Shown here in pieces: positions 47,587 through 56,994 of a stretch of 64,000 nucleotides of DNA (position 1 is its first letter; each line of letters opens with the position of its first letter). The notes under the pieces are model-generated. The model worked only from the letters and a program-made list of their open reading frames with translations, made no database searches and had not been told where the DNA came from. The stretch comes from a candidate division Zixibacteria bacterium HGW-Zixibacteria-1 (GTDB lineage Bacteria > Zixibacteria > MSB-5A5 > GN15 > PGXB01): positions 35,100-99,099 of the forward strand of contig PGXB01000009.1 in NCBI GenBank assembly GCA_002838945.1. The letters are read 5' to 3'. A program made the position numbers and the translations under genes.

Positions 47587-49833
47587 ATGGCGAGAGTTAT
47601 AGTTCTGTCGGTCTTTATATATGTACTGATTGTAACCGGGGGGCAGGGACAGGTTCCGCTCGAGGATACCACTTTTTGGGAATCTTCGGAGGAAAACGTC
47701 TATTCCACGGGGCTTATCTGGCGCGACTGCAACAATGACGGCTACATCGATGCTTTTTTGTCCAACGGTAATGACATCGTCAGGGCGAAAAATTTCATCT
47801 ATATTTCCGAATACGGAACATTACCGCATTCGGCCTCATGGTCTTCGGCCGACAACGAATACTCGGGACACTGCGCGGTCGGCGATGTTGACGACAATGG
47901 TTTTCCTGATCTGGCGGTGGCGAATTTCCTGGGAGCGGGCGGCTTTGTCACGATGAATCTGTCCAATTTATATCTGAATATGGACGGTCTGCCCAACACC
48001 ATTGCTGATTGGCGCAGCGGCGACAGTACGTACACCTTCTCCTGCGCCTTTGGAGACGCCGACGGCGACGGTGACCTGGATTTGGCCTTTGCCACCGGGA
48101 TGTCATACGGCGGCCCGGCATTGTATGATTATATTTATTACAATATTGACGGCACTCTTCAGACGACACCGGGGTGGCAGTCGGGCGTTGCGACCGAAGC
48201 GATGGATGTTACCTGGGGTGATGTTGACAACGACGGCGATCTCGATCTGGCTTTCTGCTACGATGACAAGGCGGCTGAGGTCTATTACAATTATAATGGA
48301 GTTATTGAAACCACACCGTCATGGCATTCCATGCTGGCCAGCTCGGCCAATACGGTTATTTTCGGCGATATCAACGGCGACGGCTGGCTGGATTTGATTG
48401 TAGCTTTCAATTATCAAAACGCGGGACAGGGATACTATCGGGTTTATTATAATGACGGGACAGGGGTGCTGGAAGGGTACCCCAGATGGCGGTCGGGGGA
48501 TGGCGGCTATGGGTCGGCGATCGCCTTGTATGATTATGACAATGACGGCGATGATGATCTGGCCGCCGGAAGATGGTGGGACCAGTTACGCGTTTATGAA
48601 AATCTTGGCGACAGCCTGACATCGAATCCGGTCTGGCGCGCCCAGCCGGCCACGGTGGTTGAAGAGATTGCCTGGATCGATGTCGATGGCGACGGAGTCG
48701 AGGCGATAGTCGATACCATTTATACTTCAGGTGATCGCAAGCTTTTCTATACCGACAAACATCCGCTGCAAGCGATTGATTCCGTTATCGCCGATGGCGT
48801 CAGGCTGACCAATAGCGATTACTGCTATGATATGATTGACGGGTGGGTATCGCTTGGTAATGAGCCGAGCGATCACGTCGTCATTTTCTATCAGTTTTCC
48901 TATAAGAATGATGTGACCATTTCGAACTGGGATACATATAATATGGCCTTCGGTAATTTCAGCAGACCCTATGTTGACTTTTATTCCGATGTCAGGGTCG
49001 GCCAGGCCCCTATGGAAGTGCAATTCAGCGATAGTTCGATCGGCGCCACCGAATGGTTGTGGAATTTCGGCGATGGAGAATCGGATATCGTGGAAAATCC
49101 AGTGCACACATATACCGAAGGGGGCGCTTATGATGTCAGGCTGGAGAATCTTCTGCCCGACAGAAGGCATAACCGCACCATAAAGAAAATGATCGTCGCT
49201 CTCGCCGATACCGTCTATATGCCGCGGATCGTGGCCTCTGCAGGCGATACGGTCAAAATGTCGATATATCTGAAAAACTCGCAACCTATGAAATATTTTG
49301 TCCTGCCGATAACCTATGGCGGCCCCCTGCAGCTGGATTATATTGATTTCGATTTGGATTCATGCCGCTCCGACTATTTTGATCAGGTCAAAATGATTGC
49401 CTTCAGTCCTTTCGAAGGAAAAGCGACTTTTTCGTTTACACCCGATTTGTATGGCAGCAATCCGCCGCTGGAAGCTGGGTATGGCCGGCTTATCAATATC
49501 TATTTTCTGCTGCAATCCGGTACCGGGACAAATATTCTCGACACGACCACTTTATCGAGCAAGCAGTTATTGCTCGATGCCTCTTTTGTCAAATATCAGC
49601 CCTTTGTTATGACCGGATATGTTTCGCTGAGTGATCAGATTAAAGGTGATGTCAATGGCGACGGTAATATAAATCTGCTCGATATTCTGTACCTGATTAA
49701 TTATTTGTATAAAAGCGGCCCGGCGCCCGATGCATATGCCGGTGATGTTGACAGCAACGGCGCCATAAATTTACTCGATATCACGTATTTGATAAATTAC
49801 CTGTATCGGAACGGTCCACCGCCGATTTTATAG
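47587..49833 (+). CDS. Secreted FG-GAP/PKD protein with dockerin-like C-terminus
   Basis: The 748-residue protein starts at an ATG eight bases after GGAGGG; a GTG at 47578 overlaps that site. After the signal peptide (ends near TGGQGQ) come about six FG-GAP/VCBS blades with calcium loops such as DVDDNGFPDLAV, DADGDGDLDLAF, DVDNDGDLDLAF, DINGDGWLDLIV and DYDNDGDDDLAA. A PKD domain (FSDSSIGATEWLWNFGDG) and a cohesin-like sheet follow. The last 65 residues are two dockerin repeats, GDVNGDGNINLLDILYLINY and GDVDSNGAINLLDITYLINY. Dockerins bind cohesins, so it may join a larger assembly. It follows the TTG-started gene by 26 bases, one operon. Confidence 0.87.
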   Translation: MARVIVLSVFIYVLIVTGGQGQVPLEDTTFWESSEENVYSTGLIWRDCNNDGYIDAFLSNGNDIVRAKNFIYISEYGTLPHSASWSSADNEYSGHCAVGDVDDNGFPDLAVANFLGAGGFVTMNLSNLYLNMDGLPNTIADWRSGDSTYTFSCAFGDADGDGDLDLAFATGMSYGGPALYDYIYYNIDGTLQTTPGWQSGVATEAMDVTWGDVDNDGDLDLAFCYDDKAAEVYYNYNGVIETTPSWHSMLASSANTVIFGDINGDGWLDLIVAFNYQNAGQGYYRVYYNDGTGVLEGYPRWRSGDGGYGSAIALYDYDNDGDDDLAAGRWWDQLRVYENLGDSLTSNPVWRAQPATVVEEIAWIDVDGDGVEAIVDTIYTSGDRKLFYTDKHPLQAIDSVIADGVRLTNSDYCYDMIDGWVSLGNEPSDHVVIFYQFSYKNDVTISNWDTYNMAFGNFSRPYVDFYSDVRVGQAPMEVQFSDSSIGATEWLWNFGDGESDIVENPVHTYTEGGAYDVRLENLLPDRRHNRTIKKMIVALADTVYMPRIVASAGDTVKMSIYLKNSQPMKYFVLPITYGGPLQLDYIDFDLDSCRSDYFDQVKMIAFSPFEGKATFSFTPDLYGSNPPLEAGYGRLINIYFLLQSGTGTNILDTTTLSSKQLLLDASFVKYQPFVMTGYVSLSDQIKGDVNGDGNINLLDILYLINYLYKSGPAPDAYAGDVDSNGAINLLDITYLINYLYRNGPPPIL

Positions 49834-49834
49834 A

Positions 49835-50521
49835 TCAGGATTGATAGGGATAAAACAGGGCCGAAAAGTCCTGAAAAAAGTGGGCGATAATACAGGGCCA
49901 GAGGCTTCCGGCCCGGATATATAGCACGGCAAACATCGCCCCGTAAATACTGAGTAAAATTAATCCCCCGGCGCCCTGATAGGCATGGCCGGAACCAAAG
50001 ACCATCGATGAGACAATAATTGGTATTGTCCATCTCTTAAGTCTCCCGAACTGTTTTATACGGGTTACCAGATAACCTCGAAATGCGGCTTCTTCACAGA
50101 CTCCCGCCGTTATGGATAAGATTACCCAGAGCGCTCTTTCGGTATTTGTCTCCGGCAAAATCAATCCCAGCTCTCCGGGAATAGCGATATTGACCTGACT
50201 GAGAAGCAGGGCCAGCAGCGACAGGATAAGATTCGAAGCCAGAAGAAAGGCTATGGCCCACAAAAAGTGAATTAATTTGATTCCGTTAAAGCCAATTCCT
50301 TTCAGACCGGTTCCTTCGCGGAAAGTGGTGACAAAAATCAGCGTGAAAACGAGCCATTGGATGACAATATTGGGCAAATAAACAAGAAGCGCCCGCGATA
50401 CTGCCATCTTTTCCAGAATTTCTTTGGGGTCGCCGGCGAAGGGGATAGACAGGATCGGCCAGAGAATCAGAAGGATAAAAAATGTCAGATACGACAGCCT
50501 GCTTCTTCTTGGAGTTTCCAA
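49835..50521 (-). CDS. CPBP-family intramembrane metalloprotease
   Basis: The 228-residue protein has about six membrane helices with the three motifs of the CPBP (CAAX protease/bacteriocin-processing, Abi) family: EEAAFRGYLV (E-E-x-x-x-R), FGSGHAYQG (F-x-x-x-H) and IAHFFQDFS (H-x-x-x-D). Such enzymes cut in or near the membrane; the substrate is unknown. The start is uncertain. TTG at 50521 follows GGAG, but the frame is open further up and an in-frame CTG near 50590 behind GGGAG would add a polar segment with coding character. It is downstream of the small membrane protein at 50599-50817 in one unit. Its stop faces the stop at 49833. Confidence 0.85.
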   Translation of the reverse strand: METPRRSRLSYLTFFILLILWPILSIPFAGDPKEILEKMAVSRALLVYLPNIVIQWLVFTLIFVTTFREGTGLKGIGFNGIKLIHFLWAIAFLLASNLILSLLALLLSQVNIAIPGELGLILPETNTERALWVILSITAGVCEEAAFRGYLVTRIKQFGRLKRWTIPIIVSSMVFGSGHAYQGAGGLILLSIYGAMFAVLYIRAGSLWPCIIAHFFQDFSALFYPYQS

Positions 50522-50598
50522 AGTGGCCGGCTCCGGGACCGGCTTAAAATCATCCTCCGAGTAAACCGGATATCTGTCCTGATCATTATTGTCCAGGG

Positions 50599-50817
50599 TT
50601 ACATCTCCCTGCCGTTATCTTTCCTGGCGCGTTTTCGCATTGAGTCCACAATCAGGGCCAGCCCCACAATAATAATAAATACCGGCCACATTTCCTCCAG
50701 GCCGGGGACGATATCCAGATTCACCAGTAAAAACAGAAGCCCGACGCCGGTCACAATTATCCCGCCAATTATTTGGCCGGAGTCACTTTTCCGTGTATGG
50801 TTTGGCTGCTGATCCAT
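50599..50817 (-). CDS. Small LiaI/DUF5668-like membrane protein
   Basis: The 72-residue protein has a polar N-terminus, then two hydrophobic helices, GGIIVTGVGLLFLLVNLDIV and the characteristic MWPVFIIIVGLALIVDSM, and a basic tail. This matches the LiaI/LiaF-type DUF5668 pattern; a shorter relative is at 25184-25345. GGAGGAAGC directly before the ATG is a strong ribosome site. It precedes the CPBP protease gene. The LiaI link suggests a part in envelope stress; this is only inferred. Confidence 0.82.
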   Translation of the reverse strand: MDQQPNHTRKSDSGQIIGGIIVTGVGLLFLLVNLDIVPGLEEMWPVFIIIVGLALIVDSMRKRARKDNGREM

Positions 50818-50864
50818 GCTTCCTCCCGCTTAAGGCTATATTTATAAGTTCGTATTTCCACTCA

Positions 50865-50892
50865 TTGACTTTAACCATGTATATGTTAAATT
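50865..50892 (+). promoter_or_regulatory. Possible sigma-70 promoter of the radical SAM gene
   Basis: TTGACT (50865-50870), 16 bases, TAAATT (50887-50892), in the divergent gap before the ATG at 50937. Moderate match only. Confidence 0.4.
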
Positions 50893-50936
50893 TACACAAA
50901 AGTTTATGATTTGAAAGAATAATTTGGAGTCGGAAT

Positions 50937-51704
50937 ATGAGCCGCATGCTGAATCTTCAAAAAGGCATCATATACGGGCCCGTAAATTCGAGACGGCTTG
51001 GTTCCTCGCTGGGCATTAATCTTCTGCCGACCGGCTTCAAAGCCTGCTCCTTCAACTGCGCCTATTGTCAGTACGGCTATACGCTTGCGAGTGGTTATAA
51101 GTCGAAATGGGGTGGCAAAGATATGCCTTCGGTCGAAAGTGTCGCAACGACCCTGATTAGAGCCCTGGATGAATATCCGGCCGTGTCATATATCACATTT
51201 TCCGGCAATGGTGAGCCGACCCTTCATCCGCAGTTTAAAGCGATTGTGGAAGAGGTTCGCAAGGTCAAGGAAAAGTACGCCCCGCAGGCCAGACTGGCGA
51301 TTTTGTCCAATTCGGCATTGGTGGGCCGGGCGGATATTCGCGAGGCGCTGGGGCGGCTTGATGTCCGATTTATGAAACTTGATGCCGGCAATGATGAAAT
51401 GTTCAGGAAATTTAACCGTCCTCACAAGGATGTCACTTTTGATGAAATCATCGATGGGCTCAAAATGCTGGGTGATTTTTCCATACAGGCCTTGTTTGCC
51501 GGCGGCGAACAAGGCAATTATACTGAAAATCACATCAAGGAATGGGCCCGACAAATTAAGTTGTTAAGACCAGGGGAATGTCACATATACTCACTTGATC
51601 GCCCCACACCGGACGGTAGGCTCACTAAAATCGATAAAGAAGGGTTGTTGCATCTTGTGTCGATAGCCCGACAATTTACTGATATCCCGATAAAAATCTT
51701 CTAA
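50937..51704 (+). CDS. Radical SAM protein
   Basis: The 255-residue protein holds the C-x3-C-x2-C cluster motif as Cys37, Cys41 and Cys44 (CSFNCAYCQYG), the GGE-like strand TFSGNGEPTLHP and a downstream LDAGNDEMFRKFNRPH. The N-terminal IYGPVNSRRLGSSLGINLLP is characteristic of a small family of stand-alone radical SAM proteins seen in many bacteria and archaea. It has no extra cluster domain. Its substrate is unknown; it could modify RNA or a peptide. GGAG eight bases upstream fixes the start. It stands alone between the LiaI-like unit and the regulator pair. Confidence 0.88.
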   Translation: MSRMLNLQKGIIYGPVNSRRLGSSLGINLLPTGFKACSFNCAYCQYGYTLASGYKSKWGGKDMPSVESVATTLIRALDEYPAVSYITFSGNGEPTLHPQFKAIVEEVRKVKEKYAPQARLAILSNSALVGRADIREALGRLDVRFMKLDAGNDEMFRKFNRPHKDVTFDEIIDGLKMLGDFSIQALFAGGEQGNYTENHIKEWARQIKLLRPGECHIYSLDRPTPDGRLTKIDKEGLLHLVSIARQFTDIPIKIF

Positions 51705-51814
51705 CGTCGATAATTTCCTCTTTTCCCGACATGTGAATCACATGATATAACCCGAATAAAAGCAGGGTATTTTCAGTGATCGGCATGTCCTTGAATTCCG
51801 GTCGGTCAAGTGGT

Positions 51815-51838
51815 TTCCTTTCGTGTAATCGAAAGGAG
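51815..51838 (+). promoter_or_regulatory. Hairpin that hides the ribosome-binding site of the next gene
   Basis: TTCCTTTCG (51815-51823) pairs with CGAAAGGAG (51830-51838) around a six-base loop (one G-T pair). The right arm contains the AAGGAG site for the ATG at 51843. In the mRNA this stem would block ribosome entry, as in RNA thermometers or protein-controlled switches. Confidence 0.5.
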
Positions 51839-51842
51839 TGCT

Positions 51843-52337
51843 ATGACCAATATAATCTATCACGACTGGATTGTCGAGATTAGCTGTGACCCGGATCATC
51901 GGGAAGAGACTCAGGTTTGTTGGGAAGCTGCCGGGCCGGATGTTCATTTAATGGCCGAGGTAAACCGCGCCCTGGAGACTTTGGCGCCGCTCGAACAGGA
52001 TATAATCCACCTTTATTATTATTCGGGCCGATCCCTTATGCAGATTGCCCGGGAGTTTCACAAACCGCTTAAACGAATCGAAGCCATCCATCACCAGGCT
52101 CTGCTTAAACTGAAGCAAAAACTTACCCCCTTCGTACATGACCGTTTTGATGTTCCATTCGAAATTGTCAGGAACTGCCCGGTTTGTGACTCGCTTTATA
52201 AAGATCAAATAGACCGGCTTATCGCGAAAAAAAAGGAGGGCGAAACCTGGCGGGAGATAATCAGAATCTTGAAATCCAGATATAACATTTTCATTAAAAC
52301 GCCTCAGATTTTAATCGGGCACCAGAAATATCATTAA
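51843..52337 (+). CDS. Sigma-70 region 4-like DNA-binding protein
   Basis: The 164-residue protein has a central helix-turn-helix like sigma region 4 (about 40-90): LETLAPLEQDIIHLYYYSGR, SLMQIAREFHKPLKRIE and AIHHQALLKLKQKL. There is no region 2, so it is not a complete sigma factor. The C-terminal part has a Cys pair (NCPVCDS) and another possible helix-turn-helix in ETWREIIRILKSRYNIFIK. The ATG follows AAGGAG by four bases, inside a hairpin described at 51815. The ribbon-helix-helix gene follows 14 bases on. It looks like an accessory regulator; the target is unknown. Confidence 0.78.
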   Translation: MTNIIYHDWIVEISCDPDHREETQVCWEAAGPDVHLMAEVNRALETLAPLEQDIIHLYYYSGRSLMQIAREFHKPLKRIEAIHHQALLKLKQKLTPFVHDRFDVPFEIVRNCPVCDSLYKDQIDRLIAKKKEGETWREIIRILKSRYNIFIKTPQILIGHQKYH

Positions 52338-52351
52338 AAGGGAGGACAATT

Positions 52352-52603
52352 ATGAAAAAGGGAATGCCATCCAGACTCAAGGGGGAACACGTTATTAGTA
52401 TTCATGTTTCTTATGAGTTAAAGGAAAAGCTGAAGACTCTTGCCGATCGCTTTGATCGGACAATGGCCGATATGGTCAGGACGGTTCTGCGGATCGGGGT
52501 TCCTGTAATGGAGGGAATTTCCGAAGCCGAGGAGAAAATGATTAAGGAATATGCCCGAGTTGCTCGTAAGTTTAGGCGATCAAAGAGCTTGAAGGAAATT
52601 TAG
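52352..52603 (+). CDS. Ribbon-helix-helix-like regulator
   Basis: The 83-residue protein has a basic N-terminus, a strand HVISIHVSYELKEKL followed by two helices (KTLADRFDRTMADMVRTVLR), in line with MetJ/Arc-type ribbon-helix-helix dimers, and a lysine-rich helical tail. GGGAGGA precedes the ATG. It is co-transcribed with the sigma-like protein. It could be an antitoxin-like or autorepressing partner, but no toxin gene is adjacent. Confidence 0.72.
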   Translation: MKKGMPSRLKGEHVISIHVSYELKEKLKTLADRFDRTMADMVRTVLRIGVPVMEGISEAEEKMIKEYARVARKFRRSKSLKEI

Positions 52604-52630
52604 GGTTGACCGGGGAATCTGTTTTTTAGC

Positions 52631-52659
52631 TTGATATACGGTATGCTTATTCGTATAAT
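52631..52659 (+). promoter_or_regulatory. Sigma-70 promoter of the lipid A operon
   Basis: TTGATA (52631-52636), 17 bases, TATAAT (52654-52659). Transcription would start near 52666, 14 bases before the ATG of lpxC/fabZ. Near consensus, so expression is probably constant and strong. Confidence 0.75.
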
Positions 52660-52679
52660 CCATTTTTGCGAGGAAAAGT

Positions 52680-54077
52680 ATGTTTGAAAACCAGAGAACG
52701 ATAAAGAAAGAAGTGACATTAGAGGGAATCGGACTTCATACCGGAAATTCTACCAGAATGACCTTTAAGCCGGCTTCTCCGGACAGCGGGGTTCGCTTTG
52801 TTCGAACCGATCTTGAAGGAAGACCCTCGATTGTCGCCGACATTGATCATGTCGTTGATATTTCCCGCGGAACCACGCTCGCCGAGGGCGAGGCCAGGGT
52901 ATATACGGTGGAGCATGTGCTGGCCGCCGTTTCGGGACTTCAGATTGATAACCTTGAAATCGAATTGACCTCCAACGAACCTCCGGTCGGCGACGGCTCG
53001 GCGCTTCCATATGTGGAGAAGTTGCTTGAAGCCGGTATCGAAACCCAGGATGCGGAGCGGGAATACCTTGAAATTGATTCAACGATGTCTTATTCGGAAC
53101 CGGATCGGTCGGTGGATATTATCGTCACCCCTTCCGATACCTTCCGGATTACCTTCATGGTTGACTATAAAAACCCCGCCCTCGGGACCCAATACACTAC
53201 CCTGATCGATCTTGAAAAAGAATTTGTCGAGGAATTTGCTCCAGCCCGGACATTTTGCTTTCTTTCCGAAGTGGAGATGCTTCGCGATGCCGGTTTGATA
53301 AAGGGGGGCAGCCTTGATACGGCCGTGGTCATCTATGACTCCGACAAGGGGCAGATCGAGGTTGACAGGATTCGCAAGGCACTGGATCTGAAAGATGAGG
53401 CTTTCGTTGGAGAAACCGGGATAATCAATGATATTCCGTTGCGTTTCTATAATGAGCCGGTGCGGCATAAGGCGCTCGATCTGATTGGCGATCTTTTCCT
53501 GATCGGTGTTCCGATAAAGGGCCATATTTTGGCGGCCCGTTCCGGACACAAGGCCAATGTGGCGCTGGTTAAGCAGCTTCGCGCTCTATATAAGAAGAAA
53601 AAACTGGTCAAAAAATATCAGAAACCGGGTTCGGAAGCTTTTCTGGATATTAACGGCATTATGAAAATAATGCCTCACCGATATCCGTTCCTTCTGGTGG
53701 ATCGCATTCTGGAGCTCGAACCGGAAAAGAGAGTTGTTGCTATAAAGAATGTGACGATCAACGAGCCGTTTTTCCAGGGACATTTTCCCGGCTACCCGGT
53801 GATGCCGGGAGTTTTGATTATTGAAGCAATGGCCCAGGCGGGCGGCGTTCTTCTTCTCGAAGCGGTGAAAAATCCTGAAAACAAACTGGTATTTTTCCTT
53901 GGTCTCGAAAATGTCAAATTCCGCCAGCAGGTCGTACCAGGCGATACGCTCAGGTTTGAACTGGAAATGCTGATGTTCCGTCGGAACACATGCAAAATGG
54001 CGGGCAAAACCTATGTCGGCGACAAACTGGTCGCCGAAGCAGAACTAAAAGCTATGATTGTTGAAAGAAATGAGTAA
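52680..54077 (+). CDS. lpxC/fabZ: Bifunctional LpxC/FabZ: UDP-3-O-acyl-GlcNAc deacetylase and hydroxyacyl-ACP dehydratase
   Basis: The 465-residue protein fuses two enzymes. Residues 1-300 are Lpx[23 protein letters not shown] (zinc His), [19 protein letters not shown] and [15 protein letters not shown] (zinc His and Asp), with the catalytic HKAN region after GHILAARSG. Residues 320-465 are Fab[21 protein letters not shown] (catalytic His) and [20 protein letters not shown] (catalytic Glu). LpxC commits UDP-acyl-GlcNAc to lipid A; FabZ feeds acyl chains. This fusion is typical of Bacteroidetes and other FCB bacteria. It is the first gene of the lipid A operon. GAGG is seven bases before the ATG. 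Confidence 0.96.
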   Translation: MFENQRTIKKEVTLEGIGLHTGNSTRMTFKPASPDSGVRFVRTDLEGRPSIVADIDHVVDISRGTTLAEGEARVYTVEHVLAAVSGLQIDNLEIELTSNEPPVGDGSALPYVEKLLEAGIETQDAEREYLEIDSTMSYSEPDRSVDIIVTPSDTFRITFMVDYKNPALGTQYTTLIDLEKEFVEEFAPARTFCFLSEVEMLRDAGLIKGGSLDTAVVIYDSDKGQIEVDRIRKALDLKDEAFVGETGIINDIPLRFYNEPVRHKALDLIGDLFLIGVPIKGHILAARSGHKANVALVKQLRALYKKKKLVKKYQKPGSEAFLDINGIMKIMPHRYPFLLVDRILELEPEKRVVAIKNVTINEPFFQGHFPGYPVMPGVLIIEAMAQAGGVLLLEAVKNPENKLVFFLGLENVKFRQQVVPGDTLRFELEMLMFRRNTCKMAGKTYVGDKLVAEAELKAMIVERNE

Positions 54078-54843
54078 TATACACACCACTGCCATCGTCG
54101 ATAAGAGTGCGGTGCTGGGCGATAATGTCACAATAGAACCGCATGCAATCGTTGAAGCCGACGCAAAAATCGGTAATAATGTGATAGTCGGGAGCAATTG
54201 CCTGGTTGCCCGCTATACCGAGTTAATGGACAATGTCAAACTGTTTCACGGTGCCGTTCTCGGGACAGTTCCGCAGGATCTGAAATTCAGGGATGAGAAA
54301 ACCCGGCTTGTGATTGGCGAAAATACGGTCATCCGCGAGTATGCCATGCTGAGTCGCGGGACATCACACAGCGGGGAGACGGTGGTTGGAAAAAACTGCT
54401 TGCTCATGGCCTACACGCATCTGGCGCATGACTGCTATATCGGGAATAATGTGATATTGGCCAATGCCGTCAATGTTGCCGGGCATGTCGAAATCGGCGA
54501 TTTTGTGACCATCGGCGGTGTTGTCCCGATTCATCAATTTGTCAAAATCGGTGCTCACTGTATGATCGGCGGAGGCTTCCGCGTTCAGCAGGATGTCTGC
54601 CCGTATTCACTGGTGGGCGGCTACCCGCTGAAAGTCGTTGGTCTGAATACAATCGGGCTGCGTCGCCGTGGATTCAGCAAGGAAACCGTTCAAGTTCTGG
54701 AAAAGGTCTTCAAGTTACTGTTTTTCTCTCAACTTAACACGACCCAGGCTGTCGAAAAAATCACTAAAGAGGTTGAACAGACCGAAGAAGTGAAAATTAT
54801 TCTTGAATTTATAAAGAATTCCAGTCGGGGGATGGTGAAATAG
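54070..54843 (+). CDS. lpxA: UDP-N-acetylglucosamine acyltransferase
   Basis: The 257-residue protein is a left-handed beta-helix of hexapeptide repeats that places a 3-hydroxyacyl chain on UDP-GlcNAc or a derivative. Repeats run from [17 protein letters not shown] to about residue 185, with the catalytic His in [14 protein letters not shown] and the closing [17 protein letters not shown] domain. The ATG overlaps the lpxC/fabZ stop by eight bases (ATGAGTAA), so the proteins are made together. The length fits Escherichia coli LpxA (262). The TTG at 54058 is not needed. Confidence 0.95.
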   Translation: MSNIHTTAIVDKSAVLGDNVTIEPHAIVEADAKIGNNVIVGSNCLVARYTELMDNVKLFHGAVLGTVPQDLKFRDEKTRLVIGENTVIREYAMLSRGTSHSGETVVGKNCLLMAYTHLAHDCYIGNNVILANAVNVAGHVEIGDFVTIGGVVPIHQFVKIGAHCMIGGGFRVQQDVCPYSLVGGYPLKVVGLNTIGLRRRGFSKETVQVLEKVFKLLFFSQLNTTQAVEKITKEVEQTEEVKIILEFIKNSSRGMVK

Positions 54844-54887
54844 GACTTTTCCGGGAATCTGACTTAACTTTAACATAGAATTATCTT

Positions 54888-55877
54888 ATGGATAAGATAA
54901 GAACGGCCGTAATCGGTGTTGGACATCTTGGCCGCCACCATGCGCGCTGGTACAAGTCGATCAAGGAGTCGGAACTGGTCGGTGTTTTCGATACCGACCG
55001 TGAAAAATGCAAAGCGGTGGCCGATGACCTTGGCGTAACCGCTTATGGCAATCTCGATGATGTTATCGGTAAAGTCGCTGCCGTTTCGGTTGTCACTCCC
55101 ACCACCACACATTTTGAGGTTACTGAAAAATTGCTTCAAGCCGGGATTCATTGTCTGGTCGAAAAACCGATCACAACGACGGTCGATGAGGCCAAGGCTT
55201 TAATCAAATGCGCCCGGGAAAATAATGTAATCCTGACCGTCGGGCATATCGAACGCTTCAATCCGGCCGTGCAGGCCCTGAAAGAATATAACATTGCTCC
55301 CCGGTTTATAGAAGCGCATCGGCTGGCTGCTTTCGATCCCCGCGGAACCGATGTGGCGGTTGTGCTTGACCTGATGATTCATGACATCGATCTGGCTTTA
55401 TACCTGATAAAGTCGAAGGTCAGGAAAATTGAAGCGGCCGCCGTGGCTGTTGTATCTGACAATGGTGACATTGCCAATGCCCGGCTTACATTCGAAAACG
55501 GTGCAGTTGCCAACCTGACGGCGAGTCGAATTTCGCTTCATGCCATGCGGAAGCTGCGCATTTTTCAGAAATCGGGTTATTACTCACTTGATCTGGCCAA
55601 CAAACAGGCCGACATCTATCGGCTCGCGGGTGAATCTGATGATGGTCGGCCCGGGATGCGGATTCCGCTGGGCAAATCGGGTCATACTTTGCTATACAGC
55701 AAAGCCGGGTCCAAAGACGATGATATGCTTTGCGCCGAATTAAGCAGTTTCGTTAATGCGGTGGCGCATGGGACCGCACCGGAAGTCACTGCTTCCGAGG
55801 CGGCCGAAGCGCTGCGAGTGGCCATCGAGATTGACAGGATCGGAGTAAATGGGGTAATCTCCGGTGATCTTAAGTAA
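54888..55877 (+). CDS. Gfo/Idh/MocA-family oxidoreductase in the lipid A operon
   Basis: The 329-residue NAD(P)-dependent oxidoreductase has the Rossmann start AVIGVGHLGRHHARWY, the E-K-P motif in CLVEKPITTTVDEAKALI and GHIERFNPAVQAL, with LDLMIHDIDLALYLI as the likely catalytic region. In several lineages a Gfo/Idh protein between lpxA and lpxB is GnnA, which oxidises UDP-GlcNAc at C3 so that GnnB can add an amine, giving lipid A with amide-linked chains. No aminotransferase is seen here, so this assignment is only possible. It overlaps lpxB by 14 bases. Confidence 0.85.
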   Translation: MDKIRTAVIGVGHLGRHHARWYKSIKESELVGVFDTDREKCKAVADDLGVTAYGNLDDVIGKVAAVSVVTPTTTHFEVTEKLLQAGIHCLVEKPITTTVDEAKALIKCARENNVILTVGHIERFNPAVQALKEYNIAPRFIEAHRLAAFDPRGTDVAVVLDLMIHDIDLALYLIKSKVRKIEAAAVAVVSDNGDIANARLTFENGAVANLTASRISLHAMRKLRIFQKSGYYSLDLANKQADIYRLAGESDDGRPGMRIPLGKSGHTLLYSKAGSKDDDMLCAELSSFVNAVAHGTAPEVTASEAAEALRVAIEIDRIGVNGVISGDLK

Positions 55878-56994
55878 ACCTGTACCAATTTTTATTTCCG
55901 CCGGCGACCCGTCAGGGGATATTGCCGGCTCGCTTTTATTAGGGGAGTTGTCGAAAAGAAACGCAGAACTTTCTTTTATGGGATTGGGCGGCAAACGAAT
56001 GCGCCGGATGGGTCAGGAACAGATGGTGGATGGGTCCGAGCTGGCGGTGCTTGGTTTCTGGGAAGTCGCCCGAAAGTTTTCTTTCTTTAGAAAATTGCTT
56101 AATCAGACGGTGCGGCTGATCGAAGAAAAAAGGCCGAAGGCCATCGTCCTGATTGATTATCCCGGCTTTAACCTGAGATTGGCCGAAAGAGTCAAACCGC
56201 TTGGCCTTCCGATTATATATTATATTTCTCCCCAAATATGGGCCTGGGCCGGCGGCCGTATAAAGCAGATCAAAAAAGTGGTGGATAAGATGCTGGTGAT
56301 TCTGCCGTTTGAGGCGGAGCTTTATGAGCGGGCCGGTGTTCCCAATGAGTTTGTGGGGCATTATCTGCTTGATGATATCCCCCCGAAACTTATAAAGGCG
56401 CCATACGATTCACAATCCAAGCTTATTCTGCTTATGCCCGGATCCCGCCCTCAGGAGGTTCAGCGGATGCTTCCCACCCTGATTGAAACCGCTTCCATAA
56501 TCGCCGGGACCGGGGATTATAAATTTGCAGTTGCGGCGGTTGAGGGCAATATTAACTATGATGAATATATAAAATATAGTAAAATTCCGATTGATGTCGT
56601 TTATGGACAAACGCGGGAATTGATTGCACAAAGCCGCCTGGTGGTCACGTCATCCGGTACCGCCACTGTGGAGACCGGAATTATCGGCCGGCCCATGGTT
56701 GTTATTTATAAGACCGGCACCATCACCTATTTGATTGCAAGGCGGCTGGTCAAGCTCAATAATATTGCGCTCATTAACATATCGGCAGGCGAGAGAATCG
56801 TTCCGGAATTAATACAGCGCGATGCCTGCCCCGAAAATATTGCCGGAGAGGCAAAAAAATTTCTCGATAATGAACCTTATTGTATAAGTGTTATTGATGC
56901 GCTGAATGCCGCGGCCGACCGGCTGAATGAGTCAGGCGCGTCCGCAAGGGCGGCTGAAGCGATCATGAGGTGCATTGCCGATGCTGCTATATAA
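55864..56994 (+). CDS. lpxB: Lipid-A-disaccharide synthase
   Basis: The 376-residue GT-B enzyme of family 19 joins UDP-2,3-diacylglucosamine and lipid X to the disaccharide. Evidence: ISAGDPSGDIAGSLLLGEL, MGLGGKRMRRMG, LIDYPGFNLRLAERVK, YYISPQIWAWAGGRIKQIKK, LLMPGSRPQEVQRMLPTLIE and SSGTATVETGIIGRPMVVIY. The start is a GTG inside the end of the oxidoreductase gene. The end overlaps waaA by 14 bases. All active-site blocks are present. Confidence 0.95.
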   Translation: MILSKPVPIFISAGDPSGDIAGSLLLGELSKRNAELSFMGLGGKRMRRMGQEQMVDGSELAVLGFWEVARKFSFFRKLLNQTVRLIEEKRPKAIVLIDYPGFNLRLAERVKPLGLPIIYYISPQIWAWAGGRIKQIKKVVDKMLVILPFEAELYERAGVPNEFVGHYLLDDIPPKLIKAPYDSQSKLILLMPGSRPQEVQRMLPTLIETASIIAGTGDYKFAVAAVEGNINYDEYIKYSKIPIDVVYGQTRELIAQSRLVVTSSGTATVETGIIGRPMVVIYKTGTITYLIARRLVKLNNIALINISAGERIVPELIQRDACPENIAGEAKKFLDNEPYCISVIDALNAAADRLNESGASARAAEAIMRCIADAAI

